From: Treponema sp. UBA1233
GTDB lineage: Bacteria > Spirochaetota > Spirochaetia > Treponematales > Treponemataceae
Assembly (NCBI GenBank): GCA_002309305.1
Contig: DBWR01000070.1
Span: 84,266 to 148,265, forward strand
Length of the DNA stretch: 64,000 bases
Direction: 5' to 3'
Under the pieces are notes generated by a model. The model searched no databases and was not told the DNA's origin. It saw only the letters and a program-made list of their open reading frames with translations. Made by a program: the position numbers and the translations under genes. How positions within the stretch are numbered: the first letter of the stretch is position 1; each line of letters opens with the position of its first letter. Positions 20,290 through 28,942 of the stretch are shown piece after piece.

Positions 20290-20882
20290 TTTCTATAACT
20301 GTAGCTGGAAAGTCATTTTCTATAATTCGTTTGAATGAGCTTTCAGATAATGATGAGTTTTCAGCAGTTAAGAACATCATTTCAGATTTTGAGTGTCCGT
20401 TAAATGATGAGGTCGAGGAATTCTTAAAATACAATGCTTTGGATTTCTCTGTTAGGAATCAAGCTGTTTCTTATTTGATCTTTTATGATGATAAATTCGT
20501 TGCATATTTTACTCTTGCGAATAAGCTTCTCCAGGTCCAAAAAGATAAAATATCTAAGACAGTGTTAAAAAGATTGCTTAGAAATGCAGAAGACACTGGC
20601 GAAGACTTTTTAAATGTCCCGGCAATTCTTGTTGCACAATTAGGAAAGAATTATAATAACGGCAATAATAAATGTATTGATGGTGAAGAATTGCTTTGTA
20701 TAATCAATTATTTTGTAAAAAGTGTACAGTCTTTAATAGGCGGTGCCGTATATTTTCTTGAATGTGATTCTGATAAGAACAAAGTAATAAAATTCTATGA
20801 AGACAATGGCTTTGTTCTTTTTTCAAGCAGGAAAACAAAATCGAAAAAAACAAAATTATTACAGTTCATGAAGAAAATATAA
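20286..20882 (+). CDS. GNAT-like acetyltransferase, candidate toxin
   Basis: A 198-residue protein with a divergent GNAT fold: SYLIFYDDKFVAYFTLANK (central strands), FLNVPAILVAQLGKN (strand before the acetyl-CoA loop) and the C-terminal GNAT block VIKFYEDNGFVLF. GNAT toxins acetylate aminoacyl-tRNA and are paired with small upstream antitoxins; here the 57-residue partner overlaps it by four bases. It could instead be an ordinary acetyltransferase, but its insertion between wzm and wzt, with its own promoter, argues against a pathway role. Confidence 0.6.
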   Translation: MISITVAGKSFSIIRLNELSDNDEFSAVKNIISDFECPLNDEVEEFLKYNALDFSVRNQAVSYLIFYDDKFVAYFTLANKLLQVQKDKISKTVLKRLLRNAEDTGEDFLNVPAILVAQLGKNYNNGNNKCIDGEELLCIINYFVKSVQSLIGGAVYFLECDSDKNKVIKFYEDNGFVLFSSRKTKSKKTKLLQFMKKI

Positions 20883-20921
20883 AAGAATTATATATCAAGA
20901 ACTGTATTGAGGTAAGTTTTA

Positions 20922-22157
20922 ATGACCAACGACATCGCAATAAAAGTAGAAAACCTCTCAAAATACTATCGTTTGGGTGTGATAAACAACGGGACCCTTT
21001 TCCGCGATATACAGAGCTGGTGGGCAAGAAAGAGGGGAAAGGATGACCCTCATGCTAAGATTGGAAGCAAGTATGATCCCACTGCGGAGGGGTTCTGGGC
21101 GCTAAAGGACTTAAATTTTGAGATAAAGAAGGGCGACAGGGTTGGCATCATCGGACACAACGGAGCCGGAAAATCAACCCTTCTCAAGCTTTTAAGTCAG
21201 ATAACAAGTCCGACGGAAGGTAATATAAAAATCAACGGAAAAATTGCGAGCCTTCTGGAAGTAGGAACCGGATTCCATCCTGAGATGACGGGCCGAGAGA
21301 ACATCTACATGAACGGTGCCATCCTTGGCATGAAGCACGATGAGATTGACAAGAAGGTAAACGACATAATTGAGTTCTCTGAAATAGGCGAGCATATCGA
21401 CACTCCTGTAAAAAGGTACTCCAGCGGTATGTATGTAAGACTTGCCTTTGCGGTTGCGGCCCATCTTGATAGTGATATTTTGATTGCAGACGAGGTGCTT
21501 GCGGTCGGTGATGCTGCTTTTCAGAAGAAGGCTTTGGGGAAGATGAACGAGCTGAGCTCCGGTGAGGGACGGACGGTTTTGTTTGTGTCGCACAATATGG
21601 CGCAGGTAAAGAATCTGTGCAACAAGGGGATTGTGCTGGAGAAGGGAAAGATTGTTAAAAGCGGGGAGATTGAGGAGTGTATTCATTCATATCTAAATTA
21701 TACAGATAATTTTAATTACAATTGTTGGAAGAATAACGGTTTATACAATAATGAGTATTTTTCACCACTTTCTTTAAGGGTTTTGGAGCCAAATGGCAAT
21801 ATGGTTTCAGGTGAATTAATTCCAAATGCAAAATACAAAATTGAACTTGTTTATTCTGTAAAAAGAATTGAAAGATTTGTAGATTTTTGGATACTATTTC
21901 GTATTGGTGATACTGAAATATTTAGAATTTATGAAATGAATCCAGGTCAACATGTTAATTCGGATGGTTTTGCTGTGTGTAGCTATGATATTCCACAATA
22001 TTATGTTTTAAATGGTATGGAATATGAGGTCTTATTAGGTGCTTCTATAAAAAATACAAAATGGATCATAAATCCTTTTAATAAAGATGTTGTTTTTAAA
22101 ATTAAAATCAAGTTTCAAAAAGAGATTCTGCCTGATAGTTTTTTAATTATGAAATAA
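20922..22157 (+). CDS. wzt: O-antigen/polysaccharide ABC exporter, ATPase with C-terminal glycan-binding domain
   Basis: A 411-residue ATPase partner of wzm. Walker A is GIIGHNGAGKSTLLKLL, the signature YSSGMYVRLAFAVAAH and Walker B ILIADEVLAVGD. Residues ~255-411 resemble the Wzt C-terminal beta-sandwich that recognises the cargo glycan. Base composition changes abruptly near 21690, at the domain border: by hand count 21541-21600 has 32/60 G+C and 21841-21900 has 14/60. This looks like a recombinational swap of the specificity domain together with the following AT-rich genes. Confidence 0.93.
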   Translation: MTNDIAIKVENLSKYYRLGVINNGTLFRDIQSWWARKRGKDDPHAKIGSKYDPTAEGFWALKDLNFEIKKGDRVGIIGHNGAGKSTLLKLLSQITSPTEGNIKINGKIASLLEVGTGFHPEMTGRENIYMNGAILGMKHDEIDKKVNDIIEFSEIGEHIDTPVKRYSSGMYVRLAFAVAAHLDSDILIADEVLAVGDAAFQKKALGKMNELSSGEGRTVLFVSHNMAQVKNLCNKGIVLEKGKIVKSGEIEECIHSYLNYTDNFNYNCWKNNGLYNNEYFSPLSLRVLEPNGNMVSGELIPNAKYKIELVYSVKRIERFVDFWILFRIGDTEIFRIYEMNPGQHVNSDGFAVCSYDIPQYYVLNGMEYEVLLGASIKNTKWIINPFNKDVVFKIKIKFQKEILPDSFLIMK

Positions 22158-22190
22158 ATTTGGTGAGAATTTTTTTTTTAGGAAATAAAT

Positions 22191-23726
22191 ATGCCGAATA
22201 TTTTTGTTTTTTCTAAAAATTTAAAACTTTCTTCTTTTTCTTTGATAGCCAATCAATTTAAAAAGGCAGATAGTAATATTTTTATCACAACACATTTTTT
22301 ATTTCAAAATGAAAGAGAAGAATTGGATTCTATGGTTAATAATACTAGCTATTACACTTTTTCTGATTTTCTAACTGATGAAGCGGCAAAAAATTGTGAT
22401 ATTAATTCATTTGATTCTAATAATTTAAACTTAAATGACTATTATTCCAATATTAAGAGAAATAAAAATTTATTGGTGCTAGAAAAAGTTAAAAAAAGCT
22501 TCTCTGAATACTCAGGTTTTGTATTATCAGATGATTTAGGCATAGAAGAGTATGTATGGCTTGATGCTGGTTTTATTCCTATTTCGGGACAATATTATTA
22601 TAATACTTCAAGAAAAAATGATGATAAGGATGGAATTTGTTTCATAAAAAAAATTAGAAAAGCTTTAAGTTATTCAAAATTATTGGAAAAACTTTATCAT
22701 TTCCTTAAAATGAAGTTAAAGTTGTGTAAGAATAGAACTAAAAAAACTATTGTTCCTGTTGAAGTATTTTTGCAGAATGAGAAAAAATATATATTTATTG
22801 GAAAACTACAACGTTTGTTACCTTATTTGAATATTTCATTGACAACATGTGAAAAAGAAAAGGAAAAAGTTAACAAGAAGAAGTATTATACTTCAAAAGA
22901 AAATGTCATTTATATTATGACTATGCATGAAGCTGGTACAATCTCAATTCCAGACTCTCCAGAATACGATGTAAGATTTGTTCAAGATGGTTATTTACCT
23001 CCTAATTATTCTGCTTTAAACTTAAGGTTTAAGCCCGCCAATGTAAAGTATTATGCATTAGACAAAATTGGTAAAATGGCTTATGAGGCTCAGAATGTTC
23101 CAGTTGAAATCTTACCTTTCAGAAAAAAGAACTATTTACCTAAACCAGATTTTTCAGTTAAATTGAAAAAAGTTCTTATTACTGCTACTTGTGCAGGACC
23201 CTGGTCAGCACTTATAAATCCTAGTGATGATGATATATTAGTAGACGCTATTGTTAAATCTGCAAAGAAATATCCTGATATTACATTTGTTTATCGTCCA
23301 CATCCAGCCTGTGTTCATCCTATGCATACAGGTGTTAATACCATTAATAGAATTGCTGAATATTTTGAGTATACAAAACTTCAAAATTTGAAACTTTCAA
23401 CTAATATACCACAGCAAAATATGCAGTCATTTTCACTTACATTCTCAAATACAAGTTTAATAGAAGATATAAAAGAAGCAGATTTAATCATAAGTGAGTA
23501 TTCACATTCCCTTATTGAAGGGGCTGAAATAGGAAAATTATTTGCAACTGTGAATTTAACGAAACGAAGAAATTTTTATGAGGCTATAACCGATTTAGGA
23601 TTTCCTCATTGTAAAACAATCAATGAACTTTGGGATTTTATAGATAATGTTAATTCTCAAGATTTTATAAATAAATATACTCAAGCAATAAATAATTACA
23701 ATGTTATGCTCGATATGGAGGAATAA
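22191..23726 (+). CDS. Unidentified GT-B-like protein (CDP-glycerol transferase-like C-terminus)
   Basis: A 511-residue cytoplasmic protein, very AT-rich. The C-terminal half has features of GT-B transferases that use CDP-glycerol or capsule-type donors: VLITATCAGPWSALINPSDD, ITFVYRPHPACVHPM (a conserved Arg-Pro-His-Pro) and ADLIISEYSHSLIEGAEIGK, where an acidic/Ser motif usually binds phosphates. The N-terminal half is not recognised. A run of ten T lies just before the AGGAAA ribosome site. It starts the AT-rich block (22.2-26.2 kb) and may transfer the compound activated by the CMP-sugar synthetase-like neighbour. Confidence 0.5.
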   Translation: MPNIFVFSKNLKLSSFSLIANQFKKADSNIFITTHFLFQNEREELDSMVNNTSYYTFSDFLTDEAAKNCDINSFDSNNLNLNDYYSNIKRNKNLLVLEKVKKSFSEYSGFVLSDDLGIEEYVWLDAGFIPISGQYYYNTSRKNDDKDGICFIKKIRKALSYSKLLEKLYHFLKMKLKLCKNRTKKTIVPVEVFLQNEKKYIFIGKLQRLLPYLNISLTTCEKEKEKVNKKKYYTSKENVIYIMTMHEAGTISIPDSPEYDVRFVQDGYLPPNYSALNLRFKPANVKYYALDKIGKMAYEAQNVPVEILPFRKKNYLPKPDFSVKLKKVLITATCAGPWSALINPSDDDILVDAIVKSAKKYPDITFVYRPHPACVHPMHTGVNTINRIAEYFEYTKLQNLKLSTNIPQQNMQSFSLTFSNTSLIEDIKEADLIISEYSHSLIEGAEIGKLFATVNLTKRRNFYEAITDLGFPHCKTINELWDFIDNVNSQDFINKYTQAINNYNVMLDMEE

Positions 23727-23731
23727 AGAAA

Positions 23732-24661
23732 TTGTCTGATTACTTGATTACTGGAGCAGCAGGGTTTATAGGTTCTCATTTGGCAAAAAAATTAGCTGAT
23801 GAAGGAAATAGAATTACAGTTATAGATAATCTCTCTACGGGAAATATGGCAAATATTCTGTGGAAGGGGGAATTCATTGAAGGCGATGATTTTAATCCTA
23901 AAGTAATCCAAAAACTTAATAATAAAAAATTTGATGCTATTTTTCATATAGCAGGACAAAGCAGTGGTGAAATCAGTTTTGAAAATCCTATTTATGATTT
24001 GAATTGCAATGCCGCTTCAACACTAATTCTTCTTGATTATGCTAAAAGGACAGGGTGTAAAAGATTTGTTTATGCATCATCTATGAGTGTCTATGGAGAT
24101 GAGAACAAAGGTTCTGTAAATGAAGTGAATGGTGTTTTGAAACCAAAAAGTTTCTACGCAGTTGGAAAGATTGCTAGTGAACATTATATGCGAATTTATT
24201 CGCAATATGGAATTCGTTCAACAGCATTGAGATTTAATAACACTTATGGTTCTGGACAAAATATGGAAAATCTAAAACAAGGAATGGTATCTATATTCCT
24301 TGCCCAAGCAGTAAAAAAACATCATATCATTGTGAAAGGAGATAAAAACAGATTTAGAGATTTTGTTCATGTAGATGATACTGTGAGAGCCATTATTATG
24401 GCTGCAAATGGAAATGAGCCAGAGTTATATAATTTTTATAATGTCGCTACAAATAAAAAAACAACTTGTGAAGAATTAATTGGTGTGATGAAAAAATATT
24501 TACCATTCGAAATCTCTGTAGAATATACTGGCAATACGCCTGGGGATCAATATGGTATTTACTGCGATTATTCAAAAATTGAAAATGCATTGGGGTGGAA
24601 ACCAGAAATAAGCCTTGATATGGGAATAAAAGAAATGTGTGAATGGGCTTTAAAGCTTTAA
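23732..24661 (+). CDS. NAD-dependent sugar epimerase/dehydratase (GalE-like)
   Basis: A 309-residue extended short-chain dehydrogenase acting on a nucleotide sugar. It has the NAD loop YLITGAAGFIGSHLAKKL, VIDNLSTG (the GalE-type ribose-binding strand) and the catalytic SFYAVGKIASEHYM. The start is TTG at 23732, supported by GGAGG about ten bases upstream and no better ATG. It begins six bases after the previous gene. Exact substrate is unclear; C4 epimerisation of a UDP-hexose is the usual activity. Confidence 0.85.
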   Translation: MSDYLITGAAGFIGSHLAKKLADEGNRITVIDNLSTGNMANILWKGEFIEGDDFNPKVIQKLNNKKFDAIFHIAGQSSGEISFENPIYDLNCNAASTLILLDYAKRTGCKRFVYASSMSVYGDENKGSVNEVNGVLKPKSFYAVGKIASEHYMRIYSQYGIRSTALRFNNTYGSGQNMENLKQGMVSIFLAQAVKKHHIIVKGDKNRFRDFVHVDDTVRAIIMAANGNEPELYNFYNVATNKKTTCEELIGVMKKYLPFEISVEYTGNTPGDQYGIYCDYSKIENALGWKPEISLDMGIKEMCEWALKL

Positions 24662-24676
24662 TAAAAGGAGACAATA

Positions 24677-25408
24677 ATGAATGAAAAATTTAAGATCGCA
24701 GCATTGCTAACAGGGAGAGGAAATAATACTCTTAAAAATAAGAATATTCTTCCTGTTCTTGGAAAACCTTTATTGTATTATCCAGGAATGGCAGCGAAAA
24801 CTTGTAGCTTAATTACAGATTTTTATTGTAGTAGTGATGATGAAGCTATTCTTTCTGCCGCTGAATCTATTGGTTATAAAAGAATTCTAAGACCTGATGA
24901 ACTTGCATTACCTACTTCTCAACATGTTGATGCAATAATTCATGCTCTTTCTGTTATGAAAGAAGATGATTGTGAACCTGATATATTAGTAGTTATTTTG
25001 GCAAATAATGCAATTACGAAAAACGAATGGATAGAAGAATCCATTAAATATATATTAAAAGATAATTCGATATCTGCTGTAGTACCTGTTATGGAAGAGA
25101 TGGATCATCACCCATATCGTTCGAAAACACTTGATAAAAATGGATTCTTAAAAACTTGGTTTGATTTCTCGGGTAAAAATGTTTCTACAAACCGACAAGA
25201 CTTACCCAAAAATTATGTTCTTTGTCATAATTTTTGGACATTAAATTTAAAAGAAAGTGTATGTTCAAAAACAGAAGGTCAACAGCCTTGGACATTTATG
25301 GGAAACAAAATAAAACCAATTATAGTTGAAGAAAGTTTTGATGTTCACACACTTGAGGATATAAAAAAAAGCGAAGACTGGATTGTGAGGAATAATATAA
25401 ACTATTAA
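24677..25408 (+). CDS. CMP-sugar synthetase-like cytidylyltransferase
   Basis: A 243-residue protein of the acylneuraminate cytidylyltransferase family, which links CMP to a keto-sugar acid or related compound. It begins IAALLTGRGNNTLKNKNILP followed by GKPLLYYP, the variant of the NeuA nucleotide loop, and has VILANNAITKN and VVPVMEEMDHHPY. AAAGGAG precedes the ATG. No sialic- or pseudaminic-acid synthase (NeuB type) is present in the window, so the substrate is likely something else or is made elsewhere. Confidence 0.78.
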   Translation: MNEKFKIAALLTGRGNNTLKNKNILPVLGKPLLYYPGMAAKTCSLITDFYCSSDDEAILSAAESIGYKRILRPDELALPTSQHVDAIIHALSVMKEDDCEPDILVVILANNAITKNEWIEESIKYILKDNSISAVVPVMEEMDHHPYRSKTLDKNGFLKTWFDFSGKNVSTNRQDLPKNYVLCHNFWTLNLKESVCSKTEGQQPWTFMGNKIKPIIVEESFDVHTLEDIKKSEDWIVRNNINY

Positions 25409-25430
25409 AATAATAGACTTTAGGTGATAT

Positions 25431-26186
25431 ATGAAAATTAACGATTTTGACATAGTTCTCTTCGATTTAGATGGCACAATATATTATGGTTCAAAAATCA
25501 TTCCTGGTGCAAATCAAACAATAGAATTTTTTAGAAATGCTGGAAAGAAAATTTATTTTACTACAAATAATTCTACAAAAACACGTGCTCAAATTTATGA
25601 AAAGCTTTTTGATATGGGGGTTAACTGTAAATTAGAAGAGGTATTAACTTCTGGTTATCTTGCAGCACTTTATTGTAAAAAAAATAATCTCAAAAATGTT
25701 TATATATTTGGTTCTCCAAATTTGATTAATGAGTTTAATGAGAACGGGATTTCTGTCAACCAAAATGATAATGCAGAAAATTTACTAATTGGCTATAACC
25801 CATTAATGACTTATGATGATTTAACGGCCGCATTGCAAGTCGCTTTGCATGCCAAACAAATTATAGCATGTAATCGAGAAAGAACTTATCCAGGAGAAAA
25901 CTCAAAAACAATGCCAGGTTGTGGCGCTATGACTGCACCTATTGAATGGTGTTCTCAAAGAGAATGTGATATAATTATTGGGAAACCAAATACTCTGATG
26001 GTTGAACTCTTGTGTGCTCATGAAAAACTTAGCGCAGATAGGTTTTTAATGATTGGTGATACATTCGAAAGCGATGTTCGTATGGCCAATCGGGCAGGTT
26101 GTTTGTCAATTTTGATTGATAAACAATCTTTACATGATGATTGTATTTCAGTAAAACAAATATCTGAAATAATTAAAATATTCTAG
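25431..26186 (+). CDS. HAD-IIA family phosphatase (NagD-like)
   Basis: A 251-residue HAD hydrolase. Motif I is VLFDLDGTIYYG, motif II FTTNNSTKTR, motif III region IIIGKPN and motif IV MIGDTFESDVRMANRAG. Cap type and length match HAD-IIA enzymes (NagD, glycerol- or sugar-phosphate phosphatases). Context with a cytidylyltransferase, an epimerase and a CDP-glycerol transferase-like protein suggests it dephosphorylates an intermediate of one activated compound. Its 3' end overlaps the convergent gene by 14 bases. Confidence 0.88.
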   Translation: MKINDFDIVLFDLDGTIYYGSKIIPGANQTIEFFRNAGKKIYFTTNNSTKTRAQIYEKLFDMGVNCKLEEVLTSGYLAALYCKKNNLKNVYIFGSPNLINEFNENGISVNQNDNAENLLIGYNPLMTYDDLTAALQVALHAKQIIACNRERTYPGENSKTMPGCGAMTAPIEWCSQRECDIIIGKPNTLMVELLCAHEKLSADRFLMIGDTFESDVRMANRAGCLSILIDKQSLHDDCISVKQISEIIKIF

Positions 26187-27276
26187 ACTCTTTTAAGTTT
26201 TCATTATGTTTAACAGGATTTTTCAGTATATTTTGAGCCTTTAACTTTTTTTCTGTTTCATATTTTATATTTTTCATGGTTCTTATAGGTAAAAAAGCTT
26301 TTAGAAGATATTTAAAACTTTGTTTTATGGTCTTAAGGAGTAAACGCGGTAGTGTGATTGGATTTGGTGATGTTTCAGTCCAACCAGAAAGATTTTGTTT
26401 TGGAAGTTTTGTTGAAAGTTCTTCTAGTTTTTGTGTATATGGTTTATAAAAATTATCAATTATAAAATCAGAAAGTTCATAGTCATTAAGTTTCCAAATA
26501 AATAGTTTGTCCTCATATAAAAATTCTTTTACTCCATGAAAGTGATAAAAAACTAATGTGGCTTTAACTTTTGTAATTTTGTTCGAAATTATAAAGGTAT
26601 TTTCATCTTTTTCAATATCAAACTGCTGCACATTCCAAGGCGCGATACCGCATCCCATGTGTTTTTCTTCATGTACTTTCCCAGAAAATCTAGATAGCCA
26701 ATCATCAAGATACTTTTGATCTCCAAATTTGCCATCTGTATATTTCCCTGGACAAAATTCCTCACATGCGTTTCTCCACCATTCAAGGACTTCATTTCCA
26801 GCTTCATCATTTTTGAAATACATAAATTGCACGCAATAACGGCCACTTGTCGCCGTCTGATCGTAGCATGGTGTATAGTTGTGTGGCGTGATAATGACGG
26901 ATTCCCCTTTCAATTCGTCAAAAAGAACTTTTGGGTCATCATAAAAACATAAATCGGCATCCAAATATGTAATGGATGGAAGGTTATATTTTTTTATAAA
27001 GAATTGAATGGAAAAAGATGATAGAGTCCAGTTAAATTCTGTTCTTGTTCGCTCATTTTCAAGTTTCCTAAGAACAGGATATGATTCCATTATATTTGCT
27101 AAAGAATTGACTGTAATATTCTCTTGTGGATTATCACAAAACCATTTGAAAGCAATGTCATCGGTTGTAAGAATGTAAAGCTTGAACTCATCTGAACAAT
27201 GTGACTTCAAGGATTCATACATTACAAGCCCACGTGAAAGATAGTTATGATCAAAAAGAGTGCAAAAAAAGGTCAT
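26173..27276 (-). CDS. Glycosyltransferase (GT8-like GT-A fold)
   Basis: A 367-residue protein starting FFCTLFDHNYLSRGLVMYES, the donor-binding strand of GT-A enzymes, with the metal-binding ITYLDADLCFYDDP, then FGDQKYLDDWLSRF, a typical acceptor/donor region of GT8-like enzymes, and FYHFHGVKEF near the end. It likely transfers a hexose to a membrane-bound glycan intermediate; the C-terminal basic stretch may touch the membrane. It overlaps fdtB-like by four bases, so it ends that operon, and its 3' end overlaps the HAD gene tail to tail. Confidence 0.75.
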   Translation of the reverse strand: MTFFCTLFDHNYLSRGLVMYESLKSHCSDEFKLYILTTDDIAFKWFCDNPQENITVNSLANIMESYPVLRKLENERTRTEFNWTLSSFSIQFFIKKYNLPSITYLDADLCFYDDPKVLFDELKGESVIITPHNYTPCYDQTATSGRYCVQFMYFKNDEAGNEVLEWWRNACEEFCPGKYTDGKFGDQKYLDDWLSRFSGKVHEEKHMGCGIAPWNVQQFDIEKDENTFIISNKITKVKATLVFYHFHGVKEFLYEDKLFIWKLNDYELSDFIIDNFYKPYTQKLEELSTKLPKQNLSGWTETSPNPITLPRLLLKTIKQSFKYLLKAFLPIRTMKNIKYETEKKLKAQNILKNPVKHNENLKESRIF

Positions 27277-28382
27277 TTATTATCCCATCCGTTTATTGCT
27301 TTTATAACATATTGAACCTGTTCGTCCGTAAGCGTCGGGCTCATGGGTAGGCTGAGCTCCTGTGCATGAATTTTTTCTGTAATGGGAAAAGAAAGATTGT
27401 TCCATTCAGAATATGCCTTTTGTTTGTGAGGTGGAATGGGATAATGAATTAGCGTTCCTATCTCACGCTCTTTCAAATATTGTTGAAGTTCGTCACGTTT
27501 TTCTGTAAAGATTGGGAAAATATGATATACATTTTGCTCGTTTGGTAAAATTGATGGTATTTTGACTTGGGGATTTTTAATTCCATCATAATACATTTTT
27601 GCAATCTGTTTACGGCGATTATTATCATCATCAAGATACTTTAGTTTGACAGCAAGAACTGCTGCATCCATTTCACTTAGGCGGCTGTTTTCGCCAATAT
27701 AATCAAAAACATATTTTTTAGATGAACCGTAGTTTGCAAGAATTCTGACTAAATTTGCAATCTCGTCGCTATCTGTAGTAATTGCCCCTGCATCTCCAAA
27801 TGCGCCAAGATTTTTCCCGGGATAAAAGCTGTGTGCCGCAACAGTACCTAAACTTCCGGTTTTTTTATTGTTGTATGAGCATCCCTGTGCCTGTGCATTA
27901 TCTTCAAAGAGTTTAAGATCATGTTTTTTGCAGATTTTTGTTATTTCATCGTTGTATAGACATCTTCCATAAAGGTGAACAAGCATAATTGCCCGGGTTT
28001 TAGAGGTTATTGCTTTTTCAATCTCTGAACAATCAAGCATCAACGTGTTTTCATCAGGCTCAATCAAAACAGGCTTCAAAATGTTTTGAGATATAGAAAG
28101 AATTGTTGCTATGTAAGTATTGGCTTGAACGATTATTTCATCACCTTCAGCCCATTTGTAAAGCATCTTACATGCTCGAATCATTAATTCAAGTGCTTGT
28201 AATCCGTTCGCAACACCCACACAATGCTTTGTACCAATGTATTTTGCATAGTTTTCTTCAAAAGATTTGTTTTCTTTTCCTTGAAGGTACCATCCAGAAT
28301 CTGTGACGCGAAGTACCGCCTCATGAAGTTCGTCTGCATATTTTGCAGTTATGTCTTTTAATGATAAAAAAGGTACCTGCAT
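27273..28382 (-). CDS. fdtB: DegT/DnrJ/EryC1 sugar aminotransferase (FdtB-like)
   Basis: A 369-residue PLP enzyme of the DegT family that aminates a nucleotide keto-sugar. It shows VPFLSLKDITAKYADELHEA at the N-terminus, VANGLQALELMI, EDNAQAQGCSY (Asp stacks on PLP) and HSFYPGKNLGAFGDAGAIT with the Schiff-base lysine. The directly upstream FdtA-type isomerase points to C3 amination of dTDP-3-keto-6-deoxygalactose or -glucose, giving dTDP-Fuc3N or dTDP-Qui3N. The symbol is by context; QdtB is equally possible. Confidence 0.82.
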   Translation of the reverse strand: MQVPFLSLKDITAKYADELHEAVLRVTDSGWYLQGKENKSFEENYAKYIGTKHCVGVANGLQALELMIRACKMLYKWAEGDEIIVQANTYIATILSISQNILKPVLIEPDENTLMLDCSEIEKAITSKTRAIMLVHLYGRCLYNDEITKICKKHDLKLFEDNAQAQGCSYNNKKTGSLGTVAAHSFYPGKNLGAFGDAGAITTDSDEIANLVRILANYGSSKKYVFDYIGENSRLSEMDAAVLAVKLKYLDDDNNRRKQIAKMYYDGIKNPQVKIPSILPNEQNVYHIFPIFTEKRDELQQYLKEREIGTLIHYPIPPHKQKAYSEWNNLSFPITEKIHAQELSLPMSPTLTDEQVQYVIKAINGWDNK

Positions 28383-28388
28383 TTATTA

Positions 28389-28808
28389 CTATTCCTCAGC
28401 ATAAGTTTTCATTTCATTTATATATTCATCAAAATCTCTGATGTATTCAGTCCCATCGTAATGAGTGTTTGCTAGAACAAGTAGGACAGAATCAGGTGAA
28501 AAGTCATACATTTCTTTCCAAATCATTTTTGGAATGTAAACGGCTTCCATAGGCTTGTTCAACTCAACGATTTCTTTTCTTGAGCCATTTGTTATCATGA
28601 CCTTTGATTTTCCTGCAACATTCACAAGTACAAATTCGGAATTTCTATTTGCATGCTTGCCTCGAACTACCGTTGAGTCAGAACCGTAGATATAGAAAGC
28701 ACGAGCTATTTCAAAAGGAATATCACGGCCACCCTCTACAACTACAAGTTTACCGCGCTCATCACCGAGATCTTTGAATGTTAAGAGTTTGTACATATCT
28801 GTTGTCAT
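28389..28808 (-). CDS. fdtA: Sugar 3,4-ketoisomerase, cupin (FdtA/QdtA-like)
   Basis: A 139-residue single-domain cupin that moves the keto group of dTDP-4-keto-6-deoxyglucose from C4 to C3. Family features: FKDLGDERGKLVVVEGGRDI at the N-terminus, AFYIYGSDSTVVRGKHAN with a conserved His, and MEAVYIPKMIWKEMYDF. AGGTAA precedes the ATG and a strong promoter lies 26 nt further up. With rfbA, rfbB and fdtB it completes a route to a dTDP-3-amino-3,6-dideoxyhexose; FdtA versus QdtA cannot be separated by eye. Confidence 0.82.
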   Translation of the reverse strand: MTTDMYKLLTFKDLGDERGKLVVVEGGRDIPFEIARAFYIYGSDSTVVRGKHANRNSEFVLVNVAGKSKVMITNGSRKEIVELNKPMEAVYIPKMIWKEMYDFSPDSVLLVLANTHYDGTEYIRDFDEYINEMKTYAEE

Positions 28809-28833
28809 GTTGGCTTACCTAAATACAAACTAT

Positions 28834-28862
28834 ATTATATCATGTAAAAGTATTTTCTACAA
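28834..28862 (-). promoter_or_regulatory. Promoter of fdtA-fdtB-glycosyltransferase operon
   Basis: Minus strand: -35 TTGTAG (28857-28862), exactly 17 nt, -10 TATAAT (28834-28839). Start predicted near 28827, about 18 nt before the fdtA-like ATG and just upstream of its AGGTAA site. Confidence 0.7.
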
Positions 28863-28942
28863 TCATTTGATTAAAAAAAGAAAAGTTAGCACCAAATTTG
28901 ATATTTTAAACTGAAATATAATCAAACGATAACACTTTTTAT

